DNA of 64,000 nucleotides from Gloeocapsa sp. DLM2.Bin57 (GTDB lineage: Bacteria > Cyanobacteriota > Cyanobacteriia > Cyanobacteriales > Gloeocapsaceae). The notes below the pieces were generated by a model. It was not told the origin of the DNA. It made no database searches and worked only from the letters and a program-made list of their open reading frames with translations. Positions 1 through 9,029 of this stretch are shown one piece after another. The stretch's first letter is position 1. Each line of letters begins with the position of its first letter. The stretch lies in contig RECR01000043.1 in the NCBI GenBank assembly GCA_007693955.1, positions 16,490-80,489 on the forward strand, given 5' to 3'. The position numbers and the translations under genes were made by a program.

Positions 1-1
1 G

Positions 2-280
2 ATTAAGCGCATAGAAGTTAATCCTGGACATCGTTTAAGTCTGCAGATGCACCATCATCGTAGTGAACATTGGATAGTAGTTTCAGGAACGGCTAAAGTG
101 ATTTGTGGTGAAGAAGTAGAGATTTTAGGTCCAAATCAATCTACTTACGTACCTCAATGTACTGCCCACAGATTAGAAAATCCTGGGGTAATTAAATTAG
201 TATTGATTGAAGTGCAAAACGGTGAATATCTAGGCGAAGATGATATAATACGTTTTCAAGATGATTATGCTCGCAAATAA
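2..280 (+). CDS. Phosphomannose-isomerase type II cupin domain protein, 5' end outside window
   Basis: The reading frame is open from base 2, so the gene starts before the window; only about the last 92 codons are present. The visible part is a single cupin barrel: an HHHRSEHW block, a VSGTAKV strand and a later PQCTAHRLENPG segment. This is the pattern of the C-terminal cupin of type II mannose-6-phosphate isomerase / ManC. His and Glu in the first block would bind the metal. In cyanobacteria this cupin often stands alone at about 130 residues, which would fit, but a fusion to a sugar nucleotidyltransferase cannot be excluded from what is here. The stop codon directly abuts the ATG of the next gene, so the two are probably translated from one message. 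Confidence 0.8.
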   Translation: MKRIEVNPGHRLSLQMHHHRSEHWIVVSGTAKVICGEEVEILGPNQSTYVPQCTAHRLENPGVIKLVLIEVQNGEYLGEDDIIRFQDDYARK

Positions 281-628
281 ATGTTAAAAATTACACCTAA
301 TGCTATTACAGAGATTAAAAGGATACAAGATAGTTTAGGAGAGTCAGGACAACCAATCAGTCTGACCGTAAAATCAGGGGGATGTTGTGGGTTATGCTAT
401 AGTTTTGAGCTAAGTCCAACCACAACAGAGCAAGTTTGGCAAACAGAAGGGATAAACCTAGCCTGCTCGCGCAACGAGATCCTTCGGATCGCCCCTGAAG
501 CTCAACCCTATGTAGAAAACCTGAAGATAGACTATGCCGAAGACTTAATGGGGGGAGCATTTCGCTTTGAGAATCCCCAAGCCCAAGCAACCTGCAGTTG
601 TAGTCAGTCATTTTCTTGGGAATGTTGA
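281..628 (+). CDS. IscA/HesB/SufA-type iron-sulfur protein with an inserted repeat-encoded loop
   Basis: This 115-residue protein of the A-type Fe-S carrier family would deliver iron-sulfur clusters to apoproteins. The three family cysteines are visible: Cys35 in SGGCCGLCY, and Cys105 and Cys107 in TCSCSQSF near the C-terminus. The block KIDYAEDLMGGAFRFENP is typical. Between ACS (62-63) and PEAQPY (72-77) there are about eight residues (SRNEILRI) not expected in the family. They are encoded by a dispersed repeat (465-493), and the Cys35-Cys105 distance is 70 residues against about 64 in E. coli IscA. The start ATG touches the stop of the upstream cupin gene. The stop codon overlaps the -35 box of the ribosomal operon promoter. 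Function is inferred from the family; whether the longer loop is tolerated is unknown. Confidence 0.82.
   Translation: MLKITPNAITEIKRIQDSLGESGQPISLTVKSGGCCGLCYSFELSPTTTEQVWQTEGINLACSRNEILRIAPEAQPYVENLKIDYAEDLMGGAFRFENPQAQATCSCSQSFSWEC
465..493 (+). repeat. Short dispersed palindromic repeat inserted inside the iscA-like gene
   Basis: 29 bases that match the complement of 5652-5680 at 26 of 29 positions. The core is a perfect palindrome, GATCC-TTC-GGATC, at 478-490. It lies in frame within the coding sequence and adds about eight codons where the protein family has none. Confidence 0.75.
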
Positions 629-654
629 CACATTGCTCAAAAATTTGGTATGAT
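625..654 (+). promoter_or_regulatory. Predicted sigma-70-type promoter of the rpsL operon
   Basis: A perfect TTGACA lies at 625-630 and TATGAT (5 of 6 to consensus) at 649-654, with an 18-base spacer. The -35 box overlaps the TGA stop of the iscA-like gene. Start of rpsL follows 58 bases after the -10 box. Confidence 0.7.
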
Positions 655-712
655 GATAATTTGTCAACGATTTTAGGTTCACAGCGAATTGCTCAAAGAA
701 GAAAAATAAATT

Positions 713-1084
713 ATGCCAACAATCCAGCAATTAATTCGCGAGGAACGTTCTAAAGCGAAGAAGAAGACAAAATCACCAGCTTTAAAAGAATGTCCTCAGC
801 GTCGAGGTGTGTGTACAAAAGTCTATACAACCACACCCAAAAAACCCAATTCAGCCCTAAGAAAAGTAGCCAGAGTAAGACTAACATCAGGATTTGAAGT
901 AACCTCTTACATACCTGGGGAAGGACACTCATTACAAGAGCACTCTGTAGTGTTAATCAGAGGCGGAAGGGTAAAAGACCTGCCAGGTGTAAGATATCAC
1001 ATAGTACGTGGTACTCTAGATGCAGGAGGAGTAAAAGATAGAAAACAAGCGCGTTCCAAATACGGAACAAAGCGACCTAAATAA
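713..1084 (+). CDS. rpsL: 30S ribosomal protein S12
   Basis: 123 residues, the usual bacterial length. S12 sits at the decoding centre and helps set translational accuracy. Visible signatures are KPNSALRK, the [21 protein letters not shown] region with the conserved Asp in VKDLPG, and the basic KYGTKRPK tail. It is the first gene of a str operon (rpsL, rpsG, fusA, tuf, rpsJ), preceded by a near-consensus promoter. The ATG at 713 gives the canonical MPTIQQLIR start. Confidence 0.98.
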   Translation: MPTIQQLIREERSKAKKKTKSPALKECPQRRGVCTKVYTTTPKKPNSALRKVARVRLTSGFEVTSYIPGEGHSLQEHSVVLIRGGRVKDLPGVRYHIVRGTLDAGGVKDRKQARSKYGTKRPK

Positions 1085-1113
1085 ATTAAGAGAGTAAAAA
1101 AAACAATTAGATT

Positions 1114-1584
1114 ATGTCTCGTCGTAAGGTAACCAAAAAACGCGAAGTGCCCGCAGATCCAGTATATAGTAGTAGGCTGGTAAGCATGACCATACGTCGG
1201 ATCATGAAAAGCGGCAAAAAGTCTGTAGCATCTGGTATATTATATGATGCTTTTAAGATCATAGAAGAAAGAACAAAAACCGATCCTCTAGAAACTTTTG
1301 AGCAAGCAGTAAGAAATCTCACCCCTCTAGTAGAAGTAAAAGCTAGAAGAGTAGGTGGAGCGACCTATCAAGTGCCCATGGAAGTACGCCCAAGCCGAGG
1401 AACAGCCTTAGCCTTAAGATGGTTAATACAATATTCCAGAAAGCGATCAGGAAGAACCATGGCCGGGAAACTAGCCAATGAGATCCTCGATGCAGCCAAC
1501 GAAACAGGGGGAGGAATCAAGAAAAGAGAAGAAACCCATAAAATGGCGGAAGCAAACAAAGCCTTTGCTCATTACAGATACTAA
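1114..1584 (+). CDS. rpsG: 30S ribosomal protein S7
   Basis: 156 residues, standard for S7, the primary 16S rRNA binder that nucleates assembly of the 30S head. It begins MSRRK and contains the family blocks [23 protein letters not shown] and [16 protein letters not shown]. It follows rpsL by 29 bases on the same strand. In other bacteria S7 can repress the str operon by binding its mRNA; whether that occurs here is not shown by the sequence. A tandem hairpin repeat begins directly after the stop codon. Confidence 0.98.
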   Translation: MSRRKVTKKREVPADPVYSSRLVSMTIRRIMKSGKKSVASGILYDAFKIIEERTKTDPLETFEQAVRNLTPLVEVKARRVGGATYQVPMEVRPSRGTALALRWLIQYSRKRSGRTMAGKLANEILDAANETGGGIKKREETHKMAEANKAFAHYRY

Positions 1585-1587
1585 TAG

Positions 1588-1647
1588 GGAGCGAGACGCT
1601 CCCACTCCAGATAAACAGGAGCGAGACGCTCCCACTCCAGATAAACA
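1588..1647 (+). repeat. Two perfect tandem copies of a 30-base hairpin repeat
   Basis: Units 1588-1617 and 1618-1647 are identical. Each contains the inverted repeat GGAGCG-AGA-CGCTCC followed by CACTCCAGATAAACA. They sit three bases after rpsG and 94 bases before fusA, so both hairpins would be in the operon mRNA. There is no U-run directly after either stem, so they do not look like terminators. Confidence 0.85.
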
Positions 1648-1741
1648 AGTAAAAAAAAGCCAAGAAAAGTCTAGAATTGTAAAGAGTGTCAGTAAAGAGT
1701 AAAACAGTAAAAACTTGCTTGGCAAGACAAAGGAGGTAGCC

Positions 1742-3820
1742 GTGTCACGTACTATCCCACTAGAGAAAGTTCGCAATATAGGAATTGCCGCGCACATAGA
1801 CGCAGGCAAAACTACAACCACTGAGAGGATATTATTCTACTCAGGAATGGTACATAAACTGGGGGAAGTGCACGAAGGTACAGCGGTGACTGACTGGATG
1901 GAACAAGAGCGAGAGCGAGGGATAACCATCACAGCAGCAGCGATTACTACCAGTTGGCAAGATCACAAAATAAACATCATTGATACACCAGGTCACGTGG
2001 ACTTTACTATAGAAGTAGAGCGGTCCATGCGGGTGTTAGATGGTGTCATAGCCGTATTTTGTTCAGTAGGAGGAGTACAACCCCAATCTGAAACGGTATG
2101 GCGTCAAGCGGAGCGCTACCAAGTACCGAGAATAGCCTTTGTCAACAAAATGGATCGTACAGGGGCGAACTTCTTCAAAGTTGCTGAACAAATCAGAGAC
2201 AGACTAAGAGCTAATGCAGTCGCAATTCAGATACCCATTGGTGCAGAAAACGAGTTTACAGGAATAGTAGATTTAGTAAGAATGCGCGCGTTGCTTTATA
2301 GAGAAGATGACTTAGGTCAAGAGATAGTAGAGGCCCAAATTCCTACAGAAGTAGCCGAACTAGCCGAAACCTATCGAATGCAGCTCATCGAAGCAGTGGC
2401 AGAAACAGATGATTTCCTGACAGAAAAATATCTCGAAGGAGAAGAATTCAGCGAAGCTGAAATACGCAAGGGCATCAGACAGGGTACAATAGCGGGAACA
2501 ATAGTTCCCTTACTCTGTGGCTCAGCATTCAAAAACAAAGGGATACAACTACTATTAGACGCAGTAGTAGATTATTTACCAGCACCAACGGAAGTACCAG
2601 CGATCAAAGGTCTTCTACCAGATGGGAGCGAAGGAATTAGACCAGCAGCAGATGAAGAACCCTTCTCGGCTTTAGCCTTTAAAATAGCAGCAGACCCCTT
2701 CGGACGTTTGACTTTTTTAAGGGTATATTCTGGAGTCTTAGCTAAAGGAAGTTATGTTTATAACTCTACGAAAGATCAAAAAGAAAGGATTTCTCGTCTA
2801 ATCGTTCTCAAATCAAACGATCGCATTGAAGTAGAAGAACTCAGAGCGGGAGATTTAGGAGCAGCGATCGGATTGAGAAATACGATTACAGGGGATACAC
2901 TGTGTGATGAGGCAAAACCCATCATTCTAGAGTCTCTCTTTGTACCAGAGCCTGTAATTTCCGTAGCGGTAGAGCCAAAAACCAAACAGGATATGGAGAA
3001 GCTGTCTAAGGCTTTGCAAGCCCTCTCCGACGAAGATCCCACCTTTCGTGTCAGGATAGATTCAGAGACGAATCAAACCGTAATCGCAGGGATGGGAGAG
3101 CTACACCTAGAAATTCTAGTAGATCGAATGTTGCGCGAATATAAAGTAGAAGCAAACGTCGGTCAACCCCAGGTGGCTTATCGAGAGACAATACGCAAAG
3201 CTAGTGAAGCCGAAGGCAAATTTATCCGTCAAAGCGGAGGGAAAGGACAATACGGTCACGTAGTGATTAAACTAGAGCCAGGAGAACTAGGCAGCGGTTT
3301 CCAATTCATCTCCAAAATCGTTGGGGGAACAATTCCTAAAGAATATATACCCCCAGTAGAACAAGGGATGAAAGAAGCCTGTGAGTCAGGAATCCTCGCA
3401 GGATATCCACTGATCGACGTCAAAGCAACCCTGTTAGACGGTTCTTACCACGACGTAGATTCTTCGGAAATGGCTTTTAAAATTGCAGGCTCAATGGCAG
3501 TTAGAGAGGCGGTACTCAAAGCATCTCCAGTGATCCTAGAGCCTATGATGAAAGTTGAGGTAGAAGTACCCGAAGGCTTCCTCGGGGATGTTATCGCCGA
3601 TTTAAACTCTCGTCGTGGCAACATTGAAGGCATGAACTCCCAAGATGGTCTAGCCCAACTAACCGCTCTTGTTCCACTAGCGCAAATGTTTGGTTACGCC
3701 ACAGATATACGCTCTAAAACCCAAGGACGTGGTATCTTTACCATGGAGTTCAGTAGATACGATGAAGTGCCTCGCAATATCGCCGAAGCCATCATCGCTA
3801 AAAGCAAAGGGAACGCATAA
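1742..3820 (+). CDS. fusA: Translation elongation factor G
   Basis: 692 residues from the GTG at 1742. That start is chosen because a strong ribosome-binding site AGGAGGT lies at 1731-1737 and the protein then begins [19 protein letters not shown] as in other cyanobacterial EF-G; a longer TTG-initiated frame from 1715 lacks this support. GTPase motifs are present: [10 protein letters not shown] (P-loop), [16 protein letters not shown] and GSAFKN, followed by domain II, the III/V ferredoxin-like folds and domain IV. EF-G drives ribosome translocation and recycling. It lies between rpsG and tuf in the classic str order. A small CTTGC-TTG-GCAAG stem lies just upstream of the ribosome-binding site. 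Confidence 0.98.
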   Translation: MSRTIPLEKVRNIGIAAHIDAGKTTTTERILFYSGMVHKLGEVHEGTAVTDWMEQERERGITITAAAITTSWQDHKINIIDTPGHVDFTIEVERSMRVLDGVIAVFCSVGGVQPQSETVWRQAERYQVPRIAFVNKMDRTGANFFKVAEQIRDRLRANAVAIQIPIGAENEFTGIVDLVRMRALLYREDDLGQEIVEAQIPTEVAELAETYRMQLIEAVAETDDFLTEKYLEGEEFSEAEIRKGIRQGTIAGTIVPLLCGSAFKNKGIQLLLDAVVDYLPAPTEVPAIKGLLPDGSEGIRPAADEEPFSALAFKIAADPFGRLTFLRVYSGVLAKGSYVYNSTKDQKERISRLIVLKSNDRIEVEELRAGDLGAAIGLRNTITGDTLCDEAKPIILESLFVPEPVISVAVEPKTKQDMEKLSKALQALSDEDPTFRVRIDSETNQTVIAGMGELHLEILVDRMLREYKVEANVGQPQVAYRETIRKASEAEGKFIRQSGGKGQYGHVVIKLEPGELGSGFQFISKIVGGTIPKEYIPPVEQGMKEACESGILAGYPLIDVKATLLDGSYHDVDSSEMAFKIAGSMAVREAVLKASPVILEPMMKVEVEVPEGFLGDVIADLNSRRGNIEGMNSQDGLAQLTALVPLAQMFGYATDIRSKTQGRGIFTMEFSRYDEVPRNIAEAIIAKSKGNA

Positions 3821-3852
3821 CTAATATAACACAAAGGAAACAATAAAAATAC

Positions 3853-5082
3853 ATGGCACGCGCAAAGTTTGAACGTACTAAAGATCACGCTAACATCGGC
3901 ACTATCGGTCACGTTGACCATGGTAAAACCACTTTAACCGCAGCGATCACTATGACTCTCTCGGCTTTAGGTCAAGCCAAAGCGAGAAAATATGATGATA
4001 TCGATGCAGCTCCCGAAGAAAAAGCACGGGGTATCACTATCAATACCGCTCACGTAGAATACGAAACCGAGACACGTCACTACGCACACGTAGATTGTCC
4101 AGGACACGCTGACTACGTTAAAAACATGATCACTGGAGCAGCCCAAATGGATGGGGCTATATTAGTAGTATCAGCTGCTGATGGTCCTATGCCCCAAACC
4201 CGTGAACATATTCTCCTAGCACGTCAGGTAGGTGTTCCTCACCTAGTAGTCTTCCTCAATAAAGAGGACATGGTTGATGACCCAGAATTACTCGAACTAG
4301 TAGAACTAGAAGTACGGGAGTTATTAAGTGAGTATGGCTTCCCTGGAGATGATATCCCCATCGTCGCAGGCTCTGCACTACAAGCTCTTGAACACATGGT
4401 CGCTAACCCCACCACTAAAAAAGGTGACAATGATTGGGTAGATAAAATTTACGCTCTCATGGATAACGTTGACTCCTACATCCCCACTCCAGAAAGAGAA
4501 GTAGATAAACCCTTCTTGATGGCGGTAGAAGACGTGTTCTCCATCACTGGACGTGGAACAGTAGCAACAGGACGTATTGAACGCGGTAAGATTAAAGTAG
4601 GTGAGACCGTTGACCTAGTAGGTATCAGAGACAAACGTAGCACTACCGTTACTGGGGTGGAAATGTTCCAAAAAACCCTAGATGAAGGTATGGCTGGAGA
4701 TAACGTCGGTTTGCTTCTTCGTGGTGTCAATAAAGAAGATATCGAAAGAGGTATGGTATTAGCTAAACCAGGTAGTATTAATCCTCATACTAAATTTGAG
4801 TCAGAGGTATATGTACTCAAAAAAGAAGAAGGCGGTCGTCATACTCCTTTCTTCTCTGGTTATCGTCCTCAGTTCTATGTCCGTACTACTGACGTAACAG
4901 GAACAATCGAAGCCTACACCGCAGATGATGGCAGTGACGTAGAAATGGTTATGCCAGGCGATCGCATCAAAATGACCGTTAAACTCATTAGCCCTATCGC
5001 TATTGAACAAGGGATGCGCTTCGCTATTCGTGAAGGTGGACGCACCATTGGTGCTGGTGTAGTTTCCAAAATTTTAGAATAA
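3853..5082 (+). CDS. tuf: Translation elongation factor Tu
   Basis: 409 residues, normal for cyanobacterial EF-Tu, which delivers aminoacyl-tRNA to the ribosome. Motifs: [44 protein letters not shown] and NKED, then domains II and III ending in [11 protein letters not shown]. It follows fusA by 32 bases with a purine-rich AAAGGAAAC upstream of the ATG. A terminator-like hairpin follows the gene before rpsJ. Confidence 0.98.
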   Translation: MARAKFERTKDHANIGTIGHVDHGKTTLTAAITMTLSALGQAKARKYDDIDAAPEEKARGITINTAHVEYETETRHYAHVDCPGHADYVKNMITGAAQMDGAILVVSAADGPMPQTREHILLARQVGVPHLVVFLNKEDMVDDPELLELVELEVRELLSEYGFPGDDIPIVAGSALQALEHMVANPTTKKGDNDWVDKIYALMDNVDSYIPTPEREVDKPFLMAVEDVFSITGRGTVATGRIERGKIKVGETVDLVGIRDKRSTTVTGVEMFQKTLDEGMAGDNVGLLLRGVNKEDIERGMVLAKPGSINPHTKFESEVYVLKKEEGGRHTPFFSGYRPQFYVRTTDVTGTIEAYTADDGSDVEMVMPGDRIKMTVKLISPIAIEQGMRFAIREGGRTIGAGVVSKILE

Positions 5083-5101
5083 CACCATTCTTCAACCTGG
5101 T

Positions 5102-5140
5102 TGGAGCAGTTGAACAATATTGCTGCTCCATCATTTTTTT
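5102..5140 (+). terminator. Terminator-like hairpin between tuf and rpsJ
   Basis: TGGAGCAG (5102-5109) pairs perfectly with CTGCTCCA (5123-5130). The loop contains the self-complementary CAATATTG. A seven-T run follows at 5134-5140. It may be only partial, since rpsJ follows on the same strand within 40 bases and is often cotranscribed with tuf. Confidence 0.6.
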
Positions 5141-5178
5141 GTCTAATTAAACCTTACTGAGAACCTTGATAACTAAAC

Positions 5179-5496
5179 ATGGCTACTATTCAACAACAAA
5201 AAATCCGCATTCGTCTCAAAGCTTTTGACCGTCGTTTACTCGATACTTCCTGTGAGAAAATCGTTGACACCGCTAAAAGAACTAACGCTACAGCAATTGG
5301 TCCGATTCCTCTACCTACTAAACGTAAAATCTACTGCGTTTTACGCTCTCCTCACGTAGATAAGGATTCCCGAGAACATTTTGAAACTCGTACCCATCGT
5401 CGCATCATCGATATTTATCAACCTTCTTCTAAAACCGTTGACGCTTTGATGAAACTGGACTTACCCGCAGGGGTTGATATTGAGGTGAAACTGTAA
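5179..5496 (+). CDS. rpsJ: 30S ribosomal protein S10
   Basis: 105 residues, standard length. S10 is in the 30S head and in other bacteria doubles as the NusE antitermination partner of NusB. Blocks seen: [51 protein letters not shown] and [11 protein letters not shown]. Cyanobacteria often place rpsJ after tuf, as here, rather than at the head of the S10 operon. The ATG at 5179 gives the expected [12 protein letters not shown] start. Confidence 0.97.
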   Translation: MATIQQQKIRIRLKAFDRRLLDTSCEKIVDTAKRTNATAIGPIPLPTKRKIYCVLRSPHVDKDSREHFETRTHRRIIDIYQPSSKTVDALMKLDLPAGVDIEVKL

Positions 5497-5651
5497 AAAA
5501 AACGTGATTTCCTAGGAGTAGATGCCTATGGTGTCGCAGCAAAGGAATAAAAACGATAACATTGGTTAACCGCATCAAAGATCAATTGTCAATTTGGCGA
5601 TCCTTGGGATCCCATCCTAATCTTAAACGTAACTGTGAGGAGAAGAGGGAT

Positions 5652-5684
5652 GGCGATCCGAAGGATATCGCTACGCGAGCACGC
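5652..5684 (+). repeat. Dispersed repeat copy in the rpsJ-DUF29 intergenic region
   Basis: GGCGATCCGAAGGATATCGC followed by TACGCGAGCACGC. It is the inverted counterpart of the copy inside the iscA-like gene (465-493). A partial relative (GGCGATCC-TTG-GGATCCC) lies at 5596-5613. The rest of the 232-base gap holds no convincing gene. Confidence 0.7.
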
Positions 5685-5728
5685 ACTATTAGATATAATA
5701 GTCAAATCATTGTATTATCAAATTTCAT

Positions 5729-6148
5729 ATGAGCCAAAGCTTTAATAGCGACATTTACGAAAAAGACTTTTATCAATGGACAACAGAACAATCAAAATCT
5801 TTACGAGAGCGAAATTTAGAAAAATTGGACTGGGAAAACATTATTGAGGAAATCGAAGCTTTGGGACGTAGTGATTACCAGGCTGTAATATCTCTATTAA
5901 CTCGAATTCTTCAACACCGTTTAAAGATTGATTTTGCTAATCAACCAGAAAATCATCGTCATTGGCAAGCTGAAATCAAAGCCTTTTCTAACACAGTTAG
6001 AAGACGTTATAGCCCCTCAATGAAACCTAAATTGGAGGCGGAATGGCAAGGGATATATTCAGACGCAACAGACCTATATTTGATTGATTATCCTCCTGCT
6101 GATTTCCCGGAAGTGTGTCCCTATTGTCTGGAGGATTTGCTACCTTAA
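5729..6148 (+). CDS. DUF29 family protein
   Basis: 139 residues matching the DUF29 family, common in cyanobacteria and of unknown function. Typical features are the opening YEKDFYQWTTEQSKSLRERNLEKLDWENIIEEIE stretch (quoted here only as its pattern: a DFxxW segment, then LDWxNIxEEIEALG), the LLTRILQHRLK helix, the RHWQAEI segment and a terminal CPYCLEDLL. The protein looks soluble and helical. It stands alone between rpsJ and a convergent gene. DUF29 genes are often scattered in many copies with repeat elements, and a dispersed repeat does lie just upstream. Confidence 0.85.
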   Translation: MSQSFNSDIYEKDFYQWTTEQSKSLRERNLEKLDWENIIEEIEALGRSDYQAVISLLTRILQHRLKIDFANQPENHRHWQAEIKAFSNTVRRRYSPSMKPKLEAEWQGIYSDATDLYLIDYPPADFPEVCPYCLEDLLP

Positions 6149-6212
6149 CTTTAAATAGTGGTTTGCTAATCCTCATTTCTTAGCATTTTTACTAGTATAG
6201 AAACTACCTGAT

Positions 6213-6243
6213 AAAAAATCCCTACCTACAAGCTAGATAGGGA
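6213..6243 (-). terminator. Rho-independent terminator of the DUF4912 gene
   Basis: On the minus strand, TCCCTA-TCTAG arm pairs with CTAGG-TAGGGA-type arm (6238-6243 with 6219-6224, plus an inner TAG/CTA after one mismatch, loop 6229-6233). Six U follow (complement of 6213-6218). It lies 17 bases after the stop codon. Confidence 0.75.
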
Positions 6244-6259
6244 TAATGTTAATTAATTA

Positions 6260-7531
6260 TTAAACAAACCATTCTTCCACTGCTTCCTCTTTGGTATTGG
6301 TATGGCGAGAGGGAGTTTCACGAGTAAATTTCATGTGAATGGAGCGGGTTTGTTCTCCATCTGCCGCTACCGCCATAATAGGATAATCGATTAAACCATC
6401 TTGGAAAGACATCTGGAAGCGAAAAGTTCCATCAGGATTGAGTTTAATGGGACGACCACCGATAGTAACCGTAGCATCGGGTTCGGTAGCTCCATAAACG
6501 ATTAATTCTGCATCAGCCACTAACCAGAATTGGCGGGGACGCATAGGAATAGCTGAAGCCGAGAAACCTGCTCCAGACATCATACCTACACCAGACATAG
6601 TTACTAGTCCAGAAGGGGTGGGGACAGATGCAGTGGGTACAGCCCACATACCTACACCAGATGGGAAGACATAAGAGCTAAGTACTTGTTGTGGTACTAA
6701 AGAACCTGGTACGTGTTGCATAGAGCCATAGAGAGAACCTGCAACTCTTTGAGCTTCGGCGGATTTTGCCATACCAAAGATTTCCTCATAGAGTGGGTTA
6801 TCTTGCTGACTTCCGCCTGGGGTAGCTTCAGGTTGACGTTTGCTAGGTGGTACGAGTTCGTATAGGGTTTTACCGCGTAAATCTTCTTCCCAATCTACGG
6901 TAATAAAGACATCTTCTATCCAATCAGAAGGATAAACCGGGGGAACGTGAATAGGTAGAGAACGAGCTAAAACTAACCAGCGACCATCGGCACAACGATA
7001 ACCAATATCAATTACATAATCGCGATCGCTCACTGGTACGGGTAGATACCATTCTCTGGCTAACTCATCACAGAGATATTCTTGGACACTATGGGGGCTT
7101 TGATAACTTATATCTATATCCGTCATATCATAGAGACGGATGGCTAATTGTTGTCCACCTTGACGGCGTAATTCTTCTTTATGATTGTTGGGAATATCCC
7201 AATAAGCGTAGCACCATTGAGGGTCTCTGGGCATTAAAACGATGCGACTTTCACCATATCCCCCTGGTAAATCCCCTAGATTTTCATCTACTGACGCTAA
7301 AGGACCACCTATTTTATCGTCTTGACCTAATTCAAACTTAGATGCTTCCACTTGTTGTTCCTCCTGAATACGAGATGATGTACGAGTAATTTTTTCTTGT
7401 AAAACTTTTTGAATTTCTGCTAATAATTGCGACTTGCGCATACGACTGTATCTAGATATGGAGCACTCGCTGGCAACTTTCCTAAGTTGTCTGAGAGTCA
7501 TCTCTTCTAGAGGGGGACGTTCTTTTGACAT
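6260..7531 (-). CDS. Rho-N/SAP-like plus DUF4912 protein
   Basis: 423 residues of a cyanobacterial family without a known role. Residues about 8-45 (LEEMTLRQLRKVASECSI and a following basic helix) look like the Rho termination factor N-terminal / SAP-type fold, often a nucleic-acid binder. Residues about 70-220 are a DUF4912 domain with the pattern PRDPQWCYAYWDIP, IRLYDMTD, and VDIGYRCADGRWLVLARS. The C-terminal half has a low-complexity segment rich in G, V, S and M (about 290-330), then a β-rich ending with IVYGATEPDATVTIGGRPI. ATG at 7531 has an AGGAG-like site upstream. A single-gene unit with its own terminator. The pairing of an RNA/DNA-binding helix module with DUF4912 suggests a nucleic-acid-linked role, but that is inference. 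Confidence 0.8.
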   Translation of the reverse strand: MSKERPPLEEMTLRQLRKVASECSISRYSRMRKSQLLAEIQKVLQEKITRTSSRIQEEQQVEASKFELGQDDKIGGPLASVDENLGDLPGGYGESRIVLMPRDPQWCYAYWDIPNNHKEELRRQGGQQLAIRLYDMTDIDISYQSPHSVQEYLCDELAREWYLPVPVSDRDYVIDIGYRCADGRWLVLARSLPIHVPPVYPSDWIEDVFITVDWEEDLRGKTLYELVPPSKRQPEATPGGSQQDNPLYEEIFGMAKSAEAQRVAGSLYGSMQHVPGSLVPQQVLSSYVFPSGVGMWAVPTASVPTPSGLVTMSGVGMMSGAGFSASAIPMRPRQFWLVADAELIVYGATEPDATVTIGGRPIKLNPDGTFRFQMSFQDGLIDYPIMAVAADGEQTRSIHMKFTRETPSRHTNTKEEAVEEWFV

Positions 7532-7733
7532 GACATCTAGTCTCCTGTGTTAACACCTAGGGCGTTGGGTAAGAGTTTAATTTCTTGACTATCGCTGTTT
7601 GTTTCTGACTCTTTCAACTTTTTTTTGGGATCACTAAATGATCTCTTTTACTATGTAACAAAATTTTAACCCTATTAGTCAAGTGCTGATGTCATGATTT
7701 CTTGATATTATGGGGATCAAAAACAAAAGGCAA

Positions 7734-7759
7734 TAAAAATCCCCGTCCTAGGGACAGGG
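7734..7759 (-). terminator. Rho-independent terminator after moeB
   Basis: Minus-strand stem: GTCC/GGAC (7745-7748 with 7752-7755) with a three-base loop, one mismatch, then CCC/GGG (7741-7743 with 7757-7759), followed by AUUUUUAU (complement of 7734-7740). Confidence 0.65.
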
Positions 7760-7781
7760 AATATCAAGATTTATTATTGAT

Positions 7782-8954
7782 TTAGTACTCAGGGACAGTG
7801 GAATCTATTTCTCGACTCCAAGCGTTAATACCACCGACGAGATTTTTACCAGTGATTCCCTCTTGTTTAAGGATAAATAGGGCTTTAGCAGAGCGTCCAC
7901 CCATTTTACACTGAGCGATCAGATTTTTGTCTTTGGTTAACTCTTTGACTTTATCTAGGGCTGAACCATTTTCTATGTCTGGTAAGGGGACTAAAATAGC
8001 TCCAGGAATGCGAGCGATTTCGTACTCATTAGGGTTACGTACATCTAACAAGACAAAATCATCAGCTCCACTATCGATAAGTTGTTTTAATTCTTGAACA
8101 GTAATTTCTTCCATTGCTTGTTGTTGTTGAGCTTCTGCGGCACGTGCTTGAGGAATACCACAGAATTGTTCATAATCGATGAGTTCGTTAATAACAGGAC
8201 GTTCGGGATTAGGGCGTAATTTTAACTCTCTAAAAGTCATATTTAAGGCGTTATAAAGCAATAAACGTCCACTGAGAGTTTGATTAGAGCCTAGAATGAT
8301 TTTAATCGCTTCTGTGGCTTGAATAGAGCCAATTACTCCACACAAAACCCCTAATACTCCACCTTCTGCACAGGAAGGGACCATACCTGGTGGTGGTGGC
8401 TCGGGGAATAAATCACGGTAGTTAGGTCCACCACGGTAGTTAAATACCGTCGCTTGTCCTTCAAAGCGGAAAATTGAACCGTAAACGTTAGGTTTGTTTA
8501 GTAATACACAAGCGTCGTTAGTGAGGTAGCGAGTGGGGAAGTTGTCTGTACCGTCAACTACTACGTCGTAATCTTTTAAAATTTCTAGAGCGTTAGCTGA
8601 AGTCAGACGAGCTTCGTATAAATCTACCTGACAAGTAGGATTAATTTCGAGAATGCGATTTTTAGCTGAGTGAATTTTCGGTTTACCTACCCAAGATGTT
8701 CCATGGATAACCTGACGTTGAAGATTAGAACTATCAACTACATCAAAATCCACAATACCAATCCTACCGATTCCCGCGGCTGCTAGATAAAGGAGTAGGG
8801 GAGATCCTAAACCTCCTGTACCAATACAGACAACACTAGCTGTTTTTAAGCGTTTTTGTCCTTCTAAACCAACTTCTGGCAAGATAATATGACGAGAGTA
8901 TCGCTCATACTCATCTTTACTGAGTTGGATCGTGTCTAAGTTAGGGTTAAGCAT
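7782..8954 (-). CDS. moeB: MoeB/ThiF-type adenylyltransferase with C-terminal rhodanese domain
   Basis: 390 residues from the ATG at 8954; a TTG twelve bases upstream is the only longer choice. The N-terminal E1-like domain (about 10-250) has IGTGGLGSPLLLYLAAAG for ATP binding, the DGTDNFPTRYLTNDAC loop and the catalytic region SCAEGGVLGVLCGVIGSIQATEAIK. It would adenylate the C-terminal Gly-Gly of MoaD/ThiS-like sulfur carriers. The rhodanese domain (about 275-390) has DVRNPNEYE and the active-site Cys in QCKMGGRSAKAL, so it could also supply the sulfur, like eukaryotic MOCS3/Uba4. It is last in a minus-strand run after a JAMM peptidase, and that gene pairing is known for ubiquitin-like sulfur-carrier systems. 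No carrier gene is in the window. Confidence 0.9.
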   Translation of the reverse strand: MLNPNLDTIQLSKDEYERYSRHIILPEVGLEGQKRLKTASVVCIGTGGLGSPLLLYLAAAGIGRIGIVDFDVVDSSNLQRQVIHGTSWVGKPKIHSAKNRILEINPTCQVDLYEARLTSANALEILKDYDVVVDGTDNFPTRYLTNDACVLLNKPNVYGSIFRFEGQATVFNYRGGPNYRDLFPEPPPPGMVPSCAEGGVLGVLCGVIGSIQATEAIKIILGSNQTLSGRLLLYNALNMTFRELKLRPNPERPVINELIDYEQFCGIPQARAAEAQQQQAMEEITVQELKQLIDSGADDFVLLDVRNPNEYEIARIPGAILVPLPDIENGSALDKVKELTKDKNLIAQCKMGGRSAKALFILKQEGITGKNLVGGINAWSREIDSTVPEY

Positions 8955-9029
8955 TGCACTGATCAATTAATTGCAATATGTGCAAACAGATAATTATATT
9001 CTTTTTTACAACTTTTAGGAGAGTTTTTC

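Noticed and set aside
1715..1741. TTG start giving a nine-codon longer EF-G
   Set aside because: The strong AGGAGGT site serves the GTG at 1742, and the family starts there.
1471..1821. 116-residue minus-strand reading frame across rpsG end and fusA start
   Set aside because: It lies over the tandem repeats and conserved coding regions on the other strand, has low-complexity content and no family resemblance.
5102..5140. Operon end between tuf and rpsJ
   Set aside because: Although the hairpin is good, rpsJ follows on the same strand without a clear own promoter, so I list it only as a possible partial terminator.
7629..7643. GATCA-CTAAA-TGATC inverted repeat as an operator
   Set aside because: Arms are only five bases and no matching copy was found; too weak to report.
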